Shown: positions 41,472-53,000 of the stretch, piece after piece
How positions within the stretch are numbered: position 1 is the stretch's first letter
Layout of the letters: the number at the start of each line of letters is the position of its first letter
Assembly (NCBI RefSeq): GCF_900176595.1
Contig: NZ_LT838813.1
Coordinates: 1,894,501-1,958,500 of the forward strand
Direction: 5' to 3'
From: Aquiflexum balticum DSM 16537
GTDB taxonomy: Bacteria; Bacteroidota; Bacteroidia; Cytophagales; Cyclobacteriaceae
DNA: 64,000 bases
Program-made: the position numbers and the translations under genes
The notes under the pieces: generated by a model
Databases searched by the model: none
Seen by the model: the letters and a program-made list of their open reading frames with translations, nothing else
What the model was told of the DNA's origin: nothing

Positions 41472-44462
41472 ATGAGAAATTATTTACAAAAAATGAAAGC
41501 ATTTATGATGGTGGTGATGCTGACTTTCGTCAGTATTGCTGCGGCAAATGCACAAGGAAGGGAGGTATCCGGAACTGTCCTTGATGCAACGCTTAAAGAT
41601 CCGCTTCCGGGCGTGACAGTACTGATCAAGGGTACCACACGAGGTACCACTACAGATTTGGATGGTAGGTTTGCTCTCAGCGTTCAGCCGGGAGATGAAA
41701 CCTTGGTTTTTTCCTTTGTAGGCTTTACTCCTATAGAGATGATGATAGGAAACCAATCAGTTTTTAATATAGAATTGGAAGAAGATATCCAAAGTCTCCA
41801 GGAAGCTGTAGTAATCGGTTATGGCACTCAGGATAAGAAAGAGATTACTTCCTCCGTAGCGAGTGTAGGGGTTGAAGGATTTAACAGGGGTAACTTTACA
41901 AATCCGCAGAATCTCCTCCAAGGAAAAGTAGCAGGATTAAATATTTCCACTCCCGGTGGGTCTCCAAATGCCCAACCTACAGTTAGGTTGAGAGGTATTT
42001 CTTCTTTTGGTGCCAATTCATCACCTCTTATTGTATTGGATGGAGTAATTGGTGCCTCCATTGATGCAGTCGATCCAAATGATATTGAATCTATTGATGT
42101 TTTGAAAGATGCATCAGCGGCAGCAATTTATGGTACTAGAGGAGCTGCGGGTGTGATCTTAATTACTACTAAAAAAGGAAGTTCAAAGCAAGGATATTCT
42201 AATGTTACTATAAATACCTTTGGATCAGCAGAGTATGCTACTGGATTGATTCCTGTATTGGATCGAGAAGAATTTCTTTCCAGAAGACCTGCAACCTCTG
42301 ACTTCGGTTCAAATACCAACTGGAGAGATGAAATTCTTCAAACTGCATTGAACGGAACCGTTAATGCATCGTTGTCCGGAGGGTTTGAAAACACTTCTTA
42401 TTTGGCCTCTGTTAACTATAGAAATAATGATGGTGTAGTAAAAGGAACCAATAGGGAGACATTGAATACGAGAATTAATTTTTCTCAAGGTGCATTAAAT
42501 AACAGGTTGCGCATGAATGTGAACCTTGCCTTCACTAACACTGATGCTACTGATGTTCCGGGCGATGCATTGTTATATGCAACAATCCTTAATCCGACTA
42601 TGCCGATTTATGATGACTCCGAAGCAGGAATTAGAAATGGAGGTTTTTTCCAGCCTCCCGGTTTTGATAACAATAACCCAGTTGCATTGATTAACACAAG
42701 GAAAAATAATGTCAAAGTAAGAAATGCACTATTTTCCTATAGAGCAGAATTCGACATTACAGACAACTTGATTGTTTCCGGACAATTTTCCCAGGATGTG
42801 CTAAACAATCTTTCAGGGAGATTTCAATCGAGATTTGATGGTGCTCCCGGAGGTGGAGGAGCCAACAACGGAACTGCCGGTCAGAATACTTTTGATAGAG
42901 TCAATACGGTAGTTTCAGGTAACTTGAGATATGAAAAGGAAATTTTTGATGGCATGGAAATGACTTTTTTGGTTGGAGGTGAAAGCCAAATTTTCAAAGA
43001 AAGAGGATTTGATGTAGGCGTTAGACAATTTCTTTTTGACCAAGGTTGGGACAATCTTGGAGCTGGCGGAATCCGATTCGGAAATAACACCAATGTTTCT
43101 TCTTTTGCTACCAATTCAGTACTGAACTCTATATTTGGAAGGGCAAATTTCAATTTCAGGAATACCTATTTCTTTTCTGCTACTTTGAGGGCTGAGACAT
43201 TTTCAGGGTTTGGTAAAGAAAACCAAACAGGATATTTTCCTGCTTTCTCAGCAGGTGCTGACTTGACCCAGGTATTTGATATGGGGCCTTTCAGTCAATT
43301 CAAGCCAAGAGCCTCATTTGGTGTGGTGGGTCAGCTACCTCCATCTCCAACATTGGCTTTGGGTATTTTTCAGAATGGAAACAGGATTCCTTTAGATCCT
43401 GAAGATCTCAACTCTGTTTGGGTTGCTCCAAGACAGCTTTCCAATCCCAATCCTCAGCTTAAGTGGGAAACTACCAGTGAATTTACAGTGGGTTTGGATT
43501 ATGCTTTGTTCAACGGTAAAATTACCGGTAGCATGGATTATTATACCAGAACTATATCCGATCTTCTTTTTGAAGTTGGTGTAGGTCGAGGTAATCCCAA
43601 TCCATTTGATCCGGGAAATTTCTTTACCGCCAATACAGTGTGGGCAAACATCGCAGATCTTAGCAGTGCAGGATTTGAATTTCTAGCCAGTGCCAACCAG
43701 ATAAGTCTAGGTAGCAAATTAAAATGGACTCCAACTGCCATGTTCACTATCTACAAAAGAGCAACAATTGGAAATATAGGCGTAGGTGACATTGGCCTTC
43801 CTGAGATCAGAAGAGGTGTTCCAGGAGCTCCTGGGGTGAATAACGCACCCATAATCTGGAACAAGGAGGGTGAAAGAGTAGGTGACATCTACGGGCCAAG
43901 ACTGGTAGGAATACTTGAGGATGGTACAACAGTTCTTTCTGCCGATGACCCATCCGGCTTTGAAAAATTGGGTAATGCATTACCTTCTGGTGATTTTGGT
44001 TTTACCAATCAGTTTTTCTACGGTAACTGGGATTTGAATTTCTTATTGAGAGGCTCATGGGGCCATCAATTGTTGAATTCTTATAGGTTATTTTATGAAG
44101 GAGATGGTAATAGTACCTGGAACAGCGTTATAACCAAAAACACTCCAACTGACCCGGTGATTTCCAATGCTCCAAATCAGATTTCAGACTTTTACATAGA
44201 AAGAGGAGATTTCATCAGGTTGGATAACCTTCAGATTGGTTATGTGTTACCTACTAAATCCCCAAACATTTCTAACTTAAGGTTTTATGGAGGTGTCCAG
44301 AATCTCTTTACAATTTCTCAGTTTTCGGGGGTTGATCCTGAAGTGAGATGGGGTGACCCAACAGATAACGGGTTGGATCAATTAGCCCCTGGAATCGAAA
44401 GAAGAAACACGTATTTTATCCCAAGAATATGGACCATGGGATTAACCTTGACATTTAAATAA
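41472..44462 (+). CDS. SusC/RagA-family TonB-linked outer-membrane protein
   Basis: 996 aa from the ATG at 41472 (MRNYLQKMKAFMMVVMLTF), preferred to an in-frame GTG/ATG further upstream because it gives a Sec signal peptide cleaved after NAQG. A CarboxypepD_reg-like domain (GTVLDATLKDPLPGVTVLIKGT, ~28-115), plug domain (~125-235, GYGTQDKKEITSSVASV... IDVLKDASAAAIYGTRGAAGVILITTKKG) and a 22-strand barrel follow, ending in TLTFK. It forms the channel of a SusCD nutrient importer. SusD follows after 19 bases. No polysaccharide-degrading enzyme is nearby, so the ligand is unknown. Confidence 0.95.
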   Translation: MRNYLQKMKAFMMVVMLTFVSIAAANAQGREVSGTVLDATLKDPLPGVTVLIKGTTRGTTTDLDGRFALSVQPGDETLVFSFVGFTPIEMMIGNQSVFNIELEEDIQSLQEAVVIGYGTQDKKEITSSVASVGVEGFNRGNFTNPQNLLQGKVAGLNISTPGGSPNAQPTVRLRGISSFGANSSPLIVLDGVIGASIDAVDPNDIESIDVLKDASAAAIYGTRGAAGVILITTKKGSSKQGYSNVTINTFGSAEYATGLIPVLDREEFLSRRPATSDFGSNTNWRDEILQTALNGTVNASLSGGFENTSYLASVNYRNNDGVVKGTNRETLNTRINFSQGALNNRLRMNVNLAFTNTDATDVPGDALLYATILNPTMPIYDDSEAGIRNGGFFQPPGFDNNNPVALINTRKNNVKVRNALFSYRAEFDITDNLIVSGQFSQDVLNNLSGRFQSRFDGAPGGGGANNGTAGQNTFDRVNTVVSGNLRYEKEIFDGMEMTFLVGGESQIFKERGFDVGVRQFLFDQGWDNLGAGGIRFGNNTNVSSFATNSVLNSIFGRANFNFRNTYFFSATLRAETFSGFGKENQTGYFPAFSAGADLTQVFDMGPFSQFKPRASFGVVGQLPPSPTLALGIFQNGNRIPLDPEDLNSVWVAPRQLSNPNPQLKWETTSEFTVGLDYALFNGKITGSMDYYTRTISDLLFEVGVGRGNPNPFDPGNFFTANTVWANIADLSSAGFEFLASANQISLGSKLKWTPTAMFTIYKRATIGNIGVGDIGLPEIRRGVPGAPGVNNAPIIWNKEGERVGDIYGPRLVGILEDGTTVLSADDPSGFEKLGNALPSGDFGFTNQFFYGNWDLNFLLRGSWGHQLLNSYRLFYEGDGNSTWNSVITKNTPTDPVISNAPNQISDFYIERGDFIRLDNLQIGYVLPTKSPNISNLRFYGGVQNLFTISQFSGVDPEVRWGDPTDNGLDQLAPGIERRNTYFIPRIWTMGLTLTFK

Positions 44463-44481
44463 CATAAACTCAATTATAAAT

Positions 44482-45978
44482 ATGTTACGATCAATAAAAA
44501 TAATGGGATTGGGAGTGCTTTTGGCATGCACTTTTGGAGCTTGTGAATTAGAACAAGAGGTATTGACAGGAATTACCAGTGAACAACTGGCAAATAATCC
44601 TCCTGCTGAGCTTGCCGCAGTATTAAAGCAATCTGCCTATTCTGTACTGATGGGAGATGGATCCTATGGGGGACATGGTGGCTTTTATAGTTACCAAGAA
44701 GTAACCTCAGATGAAATGGCCATACCCCAAAAAGGTGGTGACTGGGCAGATGGAGGAACATGGATCCGAGCCCACCGACACCTATGGAATGTGGATGATG
44801 GCGAATTGAATGGTGTTTGGAACTTTGGATACAGAGTGATTGCAGAATGTAACGTTCTGATAGGCCAATATCCTACTGTAGAGGAATTGGTAGCTGAAAT
44901 GACGGTTTTGAGAGCTTTGGGTTACTTGTGGTTATTGGACAACTTTGGTAATGTACCTATTGTTACCGAATTGACGACTAATCCTGCCCCACCTAACAAT
45001 ACCAAACAAGAAGTCTTCGATTTTATAGAGAGGAGTATTTTGGAAAACGCAGAAAAACTTTCCAAAGCTAATAATAGGATAAATCTGAATTATTGGACAG
45101 CTCACATGATTTTGGCGAAGTTATACTTGAATGCTGAAGTTTATACTGGTCAAGCAAAATGGGCCGAAGCGGAAGCTGCATTGGATGTGATTATCAATGA
45201 AGGACCATATAGTCTTGCTCCAAGCTTTTTTTCAAATTTTGCCCAGGCAAATGCAAACTCAGTGGAGAACATGTTCACCCTTCCGTATGATGCGAACAAT
45301 GGACAAGGATTTAACCTTGCTCAAATGACACTTCATTATGAGTCTCAAAAAACTTTCAATCTTGTTGATCAACCTTGGAATGGTTACACTGTATTAGAGG
45401 AATTTTATAACAGTTATGAGGATGAAGATCTGAGAAAACAAGGCTTCTTAGAAGGACTACAATTTGCTTTGGATGGTACCCCATTGTCGGATGAAGTAGG
45501 ATTTGACGGAGATCCTGATGGACCTCAAGTAATATTTACTCCCGAAATAAATATGTTGGAACCTGGTGCATTTAGGCAGGCTGGAGTCAGAGTAAATAAA
45601 TTTGAGTATGCAATTGGCGCGCAGCAACATTTGAATAACGATTTTCCCATTTTCAGATACGCTGATGTCCTTTTGATGAAAGCAGAAGCGATGCTGAGAA
45701 GAGGAAACGCAGCAGGTGGACTTGAATATGTAAACCAAGTAAGAGAAAGAGCAAGAATTGAACCTTTCACAGAACTTACTTTGGACAACCTGCTTGACGA
45801 AAGAGGACGGGAGATGTTTGGGGAAGGCTGGAGAAGATCTGATTTGATCAGGTTTGGAAGATTTAATGCCCCTTGGTGGGAAAAACCCACATCAGACCCA
45901 ATAAGAGCCCTATTCCCCATTCCATTGAACCAATTGCAATCAAATCCAAGTTTGAATCAGAATCCTGGATATAATTGA
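44482..45978 (+). CDS. SusD/RagB-family surface lipoprotein
   Basis: A 498-aa lipoprotein with lipobox LLACTFGAC. It shows SusD features: ELAAVLKQSAYSVLMGD, RALGYLWLLDNFGNVPIV (typical R-x-x-Y-x-x-L-x-x-x-F-G-x-V-P), the TPR-like helices, and the C-terminal NQVRERARI...LLDERGREMFGEGWRRSDLIRFG. It caps the SusC channel outside the cell and selects the ligand. Cotranscribed with SusC; a terminator follows. Confidence 0.95.
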   Translation: MLRSIKIMGLGVLLACTFGACELEQEVLTGITSEQLANNPPAELAAVLKQSAYSVLMGDGSYGGHGGFYSYQEVTSDEMAIPQKGGDWADGGTWIRAHRHLWNVDDGELNGVWNFGYRVIAECNVLIGQYPTVEELVAEMTVLRALGYLWLLDNFGNVPIVTELTTNPAPPNNTKQEVFDFIERSILENAEKLSKANNRINLNYWTAHMILAKLYLNAEVYTGQAKWAEAEAALDVIINEGPYSLAPSFFSNFAQANANSVENMFTLPYDANNGQGFNLAQMTLHYESQKTFNLVDQPWNGYTVLEEFYNSYEDEDLRKQGFLEGLQFALDGTPLSDEVGFDGDPDGPQVIFTPEINMLEPGAFRQAGVRVNKFEYAIGAQQHLNNDFPIFRYADVLLMKAEAMLRRGNAAGGLEYVNQVRERARIEPFTELTLDNLLDERGREMFGEGWRRSDLIRFGRFNAPWWEKPTSDPIRALFPIPLNQLQSNPSLNQNPGYN

Positions 45979-46003
45979 TTTTTGATTCCAAAGTTGCTAT
46001 ATC

Positions 46004-46036
46004 AAAAGAAGTGCACAATAGTGCGCTTCTTTTTGA
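46004..46036 (+). terminator. Terminator between SusD and the first VCBS gene
   Basis: AAAAGAAGTGCAC and GTGCGCTTCTTTT pair around AATA, followed by GATTTT. Only partial read-through would couple SusCD to the downstream lipoproteins. Confidence 0.8.
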
Positions 46037-46093
46037 TTTTATAGATAACTTCATGGTTGGAAACTTATTGAATACCCCAATTAATCTATCTAA

Positions 46094-49000
46094 ATGTCAT
46101 TGCTGACACGTTTATCTTTACTCACTGTATTTTACGGGTTTTTATTGCTTGGATGTGCCAAAAAATCGGGACAAGAGAGATTGCTTTTTGAGTTGATGGA
46201 CAAATCATGGACGGGAGTGGATTTCAGGAATGACCTGGATTATAATGAAAAATTCAATCCATATATTTTTAGAAATTTTTACAATGGCGCCGGAGTAGCC
46301 TTAGGTGATATCAATAATGATGGATTGGTTGATATTTTTTTGGCAGGAAATCAGGTAGAAAACAAACTTTACCTGAACAAAGGAGATTTCCGTTTTGAAG
46401 ATATTACCGAAAAATCCGGGGTGGCAATTCCCGGTATTTGGTCTACAGGCGTGAGCATGGCAGATGTCAATGGAGATGGTTTTTTGGATATTTATGTGTG
46501 TAAGTCAGGCCCTTTTGGAGGAGACCGTAGATACAATGAACTTTTCATCAATAATGGTAATCTGACCTTTACAGAAAGGGCCAAAGAATTTGGAATTGCT
46601 GATGAGGGACTTTCCCAACATGCAGTCTTTTTTGATTTTGATAGAGACGGGGATTTGGATATGTATCTGCTCAATAACTCTGCCCGATCCATCGGAATCA
46701 ATGACCTAAGAGAAGGCCAAAGAGAAGTAAGAGATCCTTTCGGTGGGAATAAGCTGTATAGAAATGACAAGGGTAAATTCAATGATATCAGTGAAGCAGC
46801 AGGTATTTATGGATCCGCCATTGGGTATGGTTTGGGCGTAACTGTATCAGATATAAATAAAGATGGTTGGCCGGATCTGTATGTTTCCAATGATTTTTTT
46901 GAGAAAGATTACCTATATATCAATAATGGTGACGGTACTTTTTCAGAATCCCTGGAAGAGATGATGAACGAAATCAGTATGGGTTCTATGGGTGCCGATA
47001 TCGCAGATCTCAACAACAATGGATGGCCTGATATATTTGTAACCGAGATGCTTCCTGGAAGTCTGGAAAGAGTCAAAACCAAAACACCTTTTGAGGAATG
47101 GGATAAATATCAGGCAAATGTAAAAGCTGGCTATTTCCATCAGTTTACCCGAAATACCCTACAAAGGAATATGGGTTATAAACCGGATTCTGATCAGGTC
47201 CATTTTGTGGAAATCGCCCGTCAGGCAGGTGTGCATGCTACAGATTGGAGTTGGGGAGCGTTGATTTTTGATATGGACAATGATGGTTTAAAGGATATTT
47301 TTGTTGCAAATGGTATAGTTAAAGATTTGACAGATTTCGATTATGTGGACTATTATGTCAACAATCAGAATCTGATTGCCCAATTCCGAAAGGACAGTGT
47401 TTTGTTGACCAAAATGATTGATGAATTTCCCTCTGTCCCCCAGCAGAATTTTCTCTTTAAAAATTCAGGAGATTTTCAATTTGCAAATATTGCCGCCTAT
47501 TCAGGGATGGATCAATTGACTTTTTCAACCGGTGCCGCGTATGCTGATCTGGATAATGACGGGGATTTGGACTTGGTGGTCAATAATCTAAACGGGGAGG
47601 TTTTTATTTTCAAAAACAACAGCAGAGAAATCAACGGTCATCACTATTTACAACTCAAATTACAAGAAAAGTTCGGAACGCAGGTTACTGTATATGCCGG
47701 TGATCAGCTTTTTTTTGCAGAATATAATCCTGTCAAAGGGTATATGTCATCCGTAGACCATAGGTTGCATTTTGGATTGGGAACAATCACCAAATTGGAT
47801 TCCATATTTATTTCTTGGCCAGATGGGAAAGCCGATATGTGGAGAGATATCGACGTAGATCAAATGTTGGAGTTTTTTCCAGGCTCATCCCCAGTGGCAG
47901 CTGATACAGATTTAGACTATTCCAAGACCTATTTTAATACAATTTCTCCTCAAATACCCTGGCAACATATAGAGAGTGATTTCATTGATTTTGACAGAGA
48001 CAGATTACGTTTCATGATGGCATCCAACGAAGGACCGGTAATTGAGGTGGGTGATGTGAATAATGACGGACTGGATGACTTGTTTTTGCCCGGAGCAAGA
48101 GGTCAGGCATCAGGAGTCTGGATTCAGCAAAACGATGGACAATTTCAGAATTCTCAAAATTTCGAAGCTGAAAGTCTTTCTGAGGATATTGGAGGCTTGT
48201 TTTTTGATGCAGATGGGGATGGTAATTTGGATTTATATGTGCTCAGTGGAAGTCTTGAGTTTGGAAATAAAAACACCAATTACCAGGACAGGCTTTACCT
48301 GAATGATGGAAAGGGCATTTTTGTCAAATCAGAAAATAAATTGCCTTTGAGATTTGAGAGCTCCTCATTTGTAAAGGCTTTTGACCATAATGGTGATGGA
48401 AAGGCCGATTTACTGGTCGGCACCAGAACAGTTCCATTTGCTTATGGGATACCTGGAGATGTTTTATTGTTGGAAAATCAGGGGGATGGGGTATTTATGG
48501 ATAAATCAGATCTTTTAGGGCCGGAACTTAAAAATCTGGGTATGACTAGGGATGCCTGGATTGGGGATTTGGACGGAGATGGAAATGATGAATTCGTTAT
48601 AGTTGGAGAATGGATGGGGATTAAAATCTTTAAAAAAGGGCCAAAGGGATATGCCGAAGTTTCATCTGATTTCGGTTTTGACCATACAGGAGGCTTATGG
48701 AATTCAGTTCATGTATTTGATGCCAATGGAGACGGAAAACTTGACATTTTAGCAGGCAATATGGGATTGAATTCCCGGCTTTTGGCATCAGCTGAAAAAC
48801 CACTTCAACTGCATGTCAATGACTTTGATCAAAATGGCAGTATTGAACAGATTATGACTATCTATGAAGGAGATCAATCTTTCCCTTTGGTACTGAAATC
48901 CACACTTCTGAAACAACTGCCGGGATTGAGAAAGCAGTTGCTGACCTATGATTCCTATAAGGATAAGAAGATGTCAGATTTATTTTCAGATGAAATATTG

Positions 49001-49396
49001 AAAAGAAATATCGTATTGGACGTACACACTTTAGAGACAAGCTTATTTATCAATCAAGGAAATGGTACCTTTGCCAAGGCAGCATTACCCGCTGAAATTC
49101 AATACAGCCATGTATTTGCCACTCATTCATTTAGCGATGAATCAGGTCAACTTCATGTCTTGCTTGGGGGAAACCAAAGTAGAATAAAGCCGGAATTGGG
49201 GATCAATATGGGAAGTTTCGGCTGGCATTTGGTATCCAATTCTGAAGGTGGATTTGTTGTAATTCCCACAAAAAAATCAGGTTTTTTTGTCAAAGGGGAA
49301 ATCAGAAGCATCAAAAATGTAAAAACGAATAAAGGAAGTCATATTGTCGTAGGAAGGAATAACCATGAACCTGTCTACTTTGTAATTAATGAATAG
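46094..49396 (+). CDS. VCBS/FG-GAP and ASPIC-UnbV lipoprotein, first of three
   Basis: A 1,100-aa lipoprotein (lipobox LLLGC). The N-terminal half has a row of Ca-binding FG-GAP/VCBS repeats with DxDxDGxxD cores (GDINNDGLVDIFLAGN, VNGDGFLDIYV, DRDGDLDMYLL, INKDGWPDLYVSND). An ASPIC/UnbV module follows (QVTVYAGDQLFFAEYNPVKGYMSSVDHRLHFGLG ... SWPDGKAD, ~530-600), then a second run of repeats to the end. This CRTAC1-like family is exported to the surface in Bacteroidota. Two homologues of nearly equal length follow in the same direction. The role is unknown; binding or processing of the SusCD substrate is possible. Confidence 0.9.
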   Translation: MSLLTRLSLLTVFYGFLLLGCAKKSGQERLLFELMDKSWTGVDFRNDLDYNEKFNPYIFRNFYNGAGVALGDINNDGLVDIFLAGNQVENKLYLNKGDFRFEDITEKSGVAIPGIWSTGVSMADVNGDGFLDIYVCKSGPFGGDRRYNELFINNGNLTFTERAKEFGIADEGLSQHAVFFDFDRDGDLDMYLLNNSARSIGINDLREGQREVRDPFGGNKLYRNDKGKFNDISEAAGIYGSAIGYGLGVTVSDINKDGWPDLYVSNDFFEKDYLYINNGDGTFSESLEEMMNEISMGSMGADIADLNNNGWPDIFVTEMLPGSLERVKTKTPFEEWDKYQANVKAGYFHQFTRNTLQRNMGYKPDSDQVHFVEIARQAGVHATDWSWGALIFDMDNDGLKDIFVANGIVKDLTDFDYVDYYVNNQNLIAQFRKDSVLLTKMIDEFPSVPQQNFLFKNSGDFQFANIAAYSGMDQLTFSTGAAYADLDNDGDLDLVVNNLNGEVFIFKNNSREINGHHYLQLKLQEKFGTQVTVYAGDQLFFAEYNPVKGYMSSVDHRLHFGLGTITKLDSIFISWPDGKADMWRDIDVDQMLEFFPGSSPVAADTDLDYSKTYFNTISPQIPWQHIESDFIDFDRDRLRFMMASNEGPVIEVGDVNNDGLDDLFLPGARGQASGVWIQQNDGQFQNSQNFEAESLSEDIGGLFFDADGDGNLDLYVLSGSLEFGNKNTNYQDRLYLNDGKGIFVKSENKLPLRFESSSFVKAFDHNGDGKADLLVGTRTVPFAYGIPGDVLLLENQGDGVFMDKSDLLGPELKNLGMTRDAWIGDLDGDGNDEFVIVGEWMGIKIFKKGPKGYAEVSSDFGFDHTGGLWNSVHVFDANGDGKLDILAGNMGLNSRLLASAEKPLQLHVNDFDQNGSIEQIMTIYEGDQSFPLVLKSTLLKQLPGLRKQLLTYDSYKDKKMSDLFSDEILKRNIVLDVHTLETSLFINQGNGTFAKAALPAEIQYSHVFATHSFSDESGQLHVLLGGNQSRIKPELGINMGSFGWHLVSNSEGGFVVIPTKKSGFFVKGEIRSIKNVKTNKGSHIVVGRNNHEPVYFVINE

Positions 49397-49503
49397 AAAT
49401 GAAGTTAAGTTAAAAATGAGTCCATGCTCTTTGACTTCTAATCTATTTAGATTTAAAATACAAAGAATTGGCTAACTCTTAAATCTTAAATCTTAAATTA
49501 ATA

Positions 49504-50076
49504 ATGCTAAGAATACTTTACTTAATAATATTCCTCAATATGGTAATGGCCTGTCAGCCAAAAACCGAATATGAAAGAGTGAAAGAACAAGAATTGGCTT
49601 CGGGAAGGATAGTAGAAAATTTATTTCTTGATTTGAAATTTGGAATGGCGAGAAAGGATTTTTTTACTACATGCTGGGAATGGAATAAGAAAGGTGTATT
49701 GACCAATGGATCTCATGTCCTTCAGGTAAAATATTCTCCTGAAATGCCATCGGGAAAGGAGACGGAAATGTTTTTTTATCCGGAATTTGAAAATGATAAG
49801 CTTTATTTTATGCCTATAGAATTACGCTATCCAGGATGGTCTCCCACCTCCCCTGAAACCACCAATGAAAAGTTACTCAGCGATGTTGTAGACCTCATGG
49901 AAGATTGGTATGGTCCTGGCTTTTTTGAAGTCAAGGACAAAAGCGGCCAAATCAGAGTTTGGGTAAAAATTGATGGAAACCGACTGATTAGAATTTTCAT
50001 TAAAAATAGGACAACTGTAAGGGTAGAAATGCTTGACATGAGAGTAAAAGGTATTTCAGAAATTAATAATGGATAA
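49504..50076 (+). CDS. Hypothetical lipoprotein between two VCBS genes
   Basis: A 190-aa protein with a lipoprotein signal (MVMACQPK, Cys at ~17). The mature part begins KTEYERVKEQELASGRIVENLFLDLKFGMARKDFF, then a globular domain with several Trp/Tyr (CWEWNKKG, MFFYPEF, YPGWSPTSPE, EDWYGPGFFEV). No family is recognised. Its stop overlaps the ATG of the next gene (ATGGATAA), so it is translationally coupled to the second VCBS lipoprotein and presumably works with it. Confidence 0.75.
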   Translation: MLRILYLIIFLNMVMACQPKTEYERVKEQELASGRIVENLFLDLKFGMARKDFFTTCWEWNKKGVLTNGSHVLQVKYSPEMPSGKETEMFFYPEFENDKLYFMPIELRYPGWSPTSPETTNEKLLSDVVDLMEDWYGPGFFEVKDKSGQIRVWVKIDGNRLIRIFIKNRTTVRVEMLDMRVKGISEINNG

Positions 50077-53000
50077 AATGGAGTTTAATAGAAATATCTT
50101 TTTTATAGTAGTTTTAACCAATTTGATTTGGGGATGTAAACCTGCGGAAATAGAGAAAAAGGACACACTTTTTCAGAAAGTACCCTCTTCCGAATCAGGA
50201 GTGACATTCAGAAACGACCTTCAATTTGATGAAAGCTTCAATATTTTCACTTATAGGAATTACTATAATGGTGGAGGTGTAGCATTGGGGGATGTCAACA
50301 ATGACGGACTTTTGGATATTTACCTCACTGCCAATCTTGGGCAAAACAGGTTGTATCTCAATGAGGGAGATTTCAAATTCAGGGATGTGACCGAAGTGGC
50401 AGGAGTAGCCGGAACCTGTGCTTGGAGTACCGGAGTAGCCATGGCAGATGTCAATGGAGATGGATTGTTGGATATATATGTGTGCAATTCCGGTGATATA
50501 CAGGGAGACAACAAGCAGAATGAACTTTTTATTAATAATGGCAACGGGACATTTACCGAAATGGCTGAAGCTTATGGGCTAGCAGATGAAGGATATTCCA
50601 CACACGCTGTTTTTTTTGATTTTGACAATGATGGGGACTTGGACGTATATCTGCTCAACAACAGTTATCAATCCATTGGCAGCTTCAACAAAATGCAGAA
50701 TGAAAGGCCCAAAAGAGATCCTGTTGGCGGTGACAAGTTTTTTAGAAATGATGGAGATAAGTTTACCGATATTTCTGAAGAAGCAGGGATTTATGGAAGT
50801 GTCATTGGTTTTGGACTTGGGATTACAGTAGGCGATGTCAATCGGGACGGATGGATGGATATTTTCATTTCCAATGATTTTTTCGAAAGAGATTATCTAT
50901 ACATCAATAATCAAAACGGAACATTTACCGAAAGCCTGACTGATTTTATGAGATCCACCTCAGCAGCGTCCATGGGTGCAGACATAGCAGACATCAACAA
51001 CAATGGGCACTTGGATATTTTTGTAACTGAAATGCTACCTGAACCTTCAGAAAGGCTCAAACAGATCACCACTTTTGAAAGTTGGGATAAATTTCAGTTC
51101 AATGTGGAACATGATTATCACTACCAATACACCCGAAACATGCTTCATGTGAACAACGGAGATGGTACTTTCAGTGACATGGGCCGTTTGGCCAATGTAG
51201 AGGCGACAGATTGGAGTTGGGCGGCATTGATGTTTGATATGGACAATGATGGGCTGAAAGATATCTTTGTGGCCAATGGTATTTACCAGGACCTCACTGA
51301 TCTGGATTATCTGAATTTCATTGACAATGATGAGACCAAAAAGAAGATTATTTCCCAAAGTGGCGTCAACTACAAGGCATTGATTGATCCGATGCCGATC
51401 AACCCGGTTTCCAATTATGCTTTTAAAAACAAGGGAGACTTGGTATTTGAAAACGTAGTCCATGAATGGGGAATGGGGGAACCCATTCATTCCAATGGGT
51501 CATCTTATGGAGACCTCAACAATGACGGAGCTATGGATCTCGTCGTCAACAATGTCAACAATGAGGTGCTGATTTTCAAAAACAGGAGCAGGGAGTTTTT
51601 TCCAGAAAATCGTTTCTTGAAGATCGAATTGAAGGGAAAGGGGGCCAATACTGCGGCTATAGGCACCCAAGTGAGATTGTTGGCAGGCGACCAGATTTTT
51701 TATCAGGAAAATATGCCCAATAGGGGCTTTCAATCTTCTGTTGATTCCAGGCTTAATTTCGGGTTGGGAAATATTGAAAAAATCGATCTGGTTCAGGTAA
51801 GGTGGCCTAATGGGCAGATCAGCATCGTCAAGGATGTTCTGCCGGATCAGATTTTGACATTAAATTGGGCAGAGGCAGCAGAAACCCAAGGGGATTTCGA
51901 ATTTTTTCCGGCATTACCTGCACCTACATTCACAAAAATCAAACCACTGTTGGACTATAGTCATCAGGAAAATACCATGGTGGATTTTGACAGGGATAGG
52001 TTGACTTACCATATGCTGTCTACTGAAGGACCAAAAGCTGCTTTTGGAGATGTCAACGGAGATGGATTGGAAGATGTATATATTGGAGGGGCAAAAGGTT
52101 TTGCAGGCCAACTGTTTATTCAGAGTAGAAACGGAAGTTACCAAGCCTCTTCCCAAAGTGTATTTGAGTCCGACCGCGTTTCAGAAGATACTGATGCAGT
52201 ATTTTTTGATGCCAATGGAGATGGTCATTTGGACCTTTTTGTCACTTCAGGTGGAAATGAATCCGGATTTGGAGCTTTGGACTTGGCTGACAGACTCTAC
52301 CTCAACAATGGTAAAGGCCATTTTACGAAAGCCCAGAATTCAGGTTTGGCAAATTTCCGTAACAGTACAGCTGTGGTGAAAATATTGGATATCAACGGAG
52401 ACGGAGCTATGGATCTTTTTGTGGGTTCCAGAGTGGTTCCGTTTTTATATGGCGTCAATCCAAACAGCTTTATTTTGATAAACGATGGCAAAGGGAACTT
52501 TACGGATGGTACTACTCAATTTGCCCCGGATTTTAAAGAAATTGGATTGGTAACGGATGCTGCAGTGGCGGATTATGATGGAGATGGAAAAGAAGACCTT
52601 GTTTTAATAGGTGAATGGATGGCACCGACTTTTTTTAGAAATACAGGAGGGAAACTTGAAAAAATTGCCATGCCTGAAATGGAGAGCCTTAAAGGCTGGT
52701 ATCAGTCTATTGCTGTTGGTGATTTCAATGGGGATGGGAAACCTGATTTTGTACTGGGCAATCATGGTTTGAATACCCGATTTAAAGCATCTGTGGAAAA
52801 GTCAATTAAAATGTTTGTCAATGATTTTGATCAAAATGGTTCGGTTGAGCATGTCTTTGTTCAAAAGGTGGGAGATAAGCATGTTCCCTTTACTTTGAAA
52901 CATCAATTGGAAGGACAGTTACCGTCAATCAAGAAACGCTATTTGAAATACAGTGCTTACAATAATCAAACCATGGAGGATATTTTCAAGCCTGAAGAGC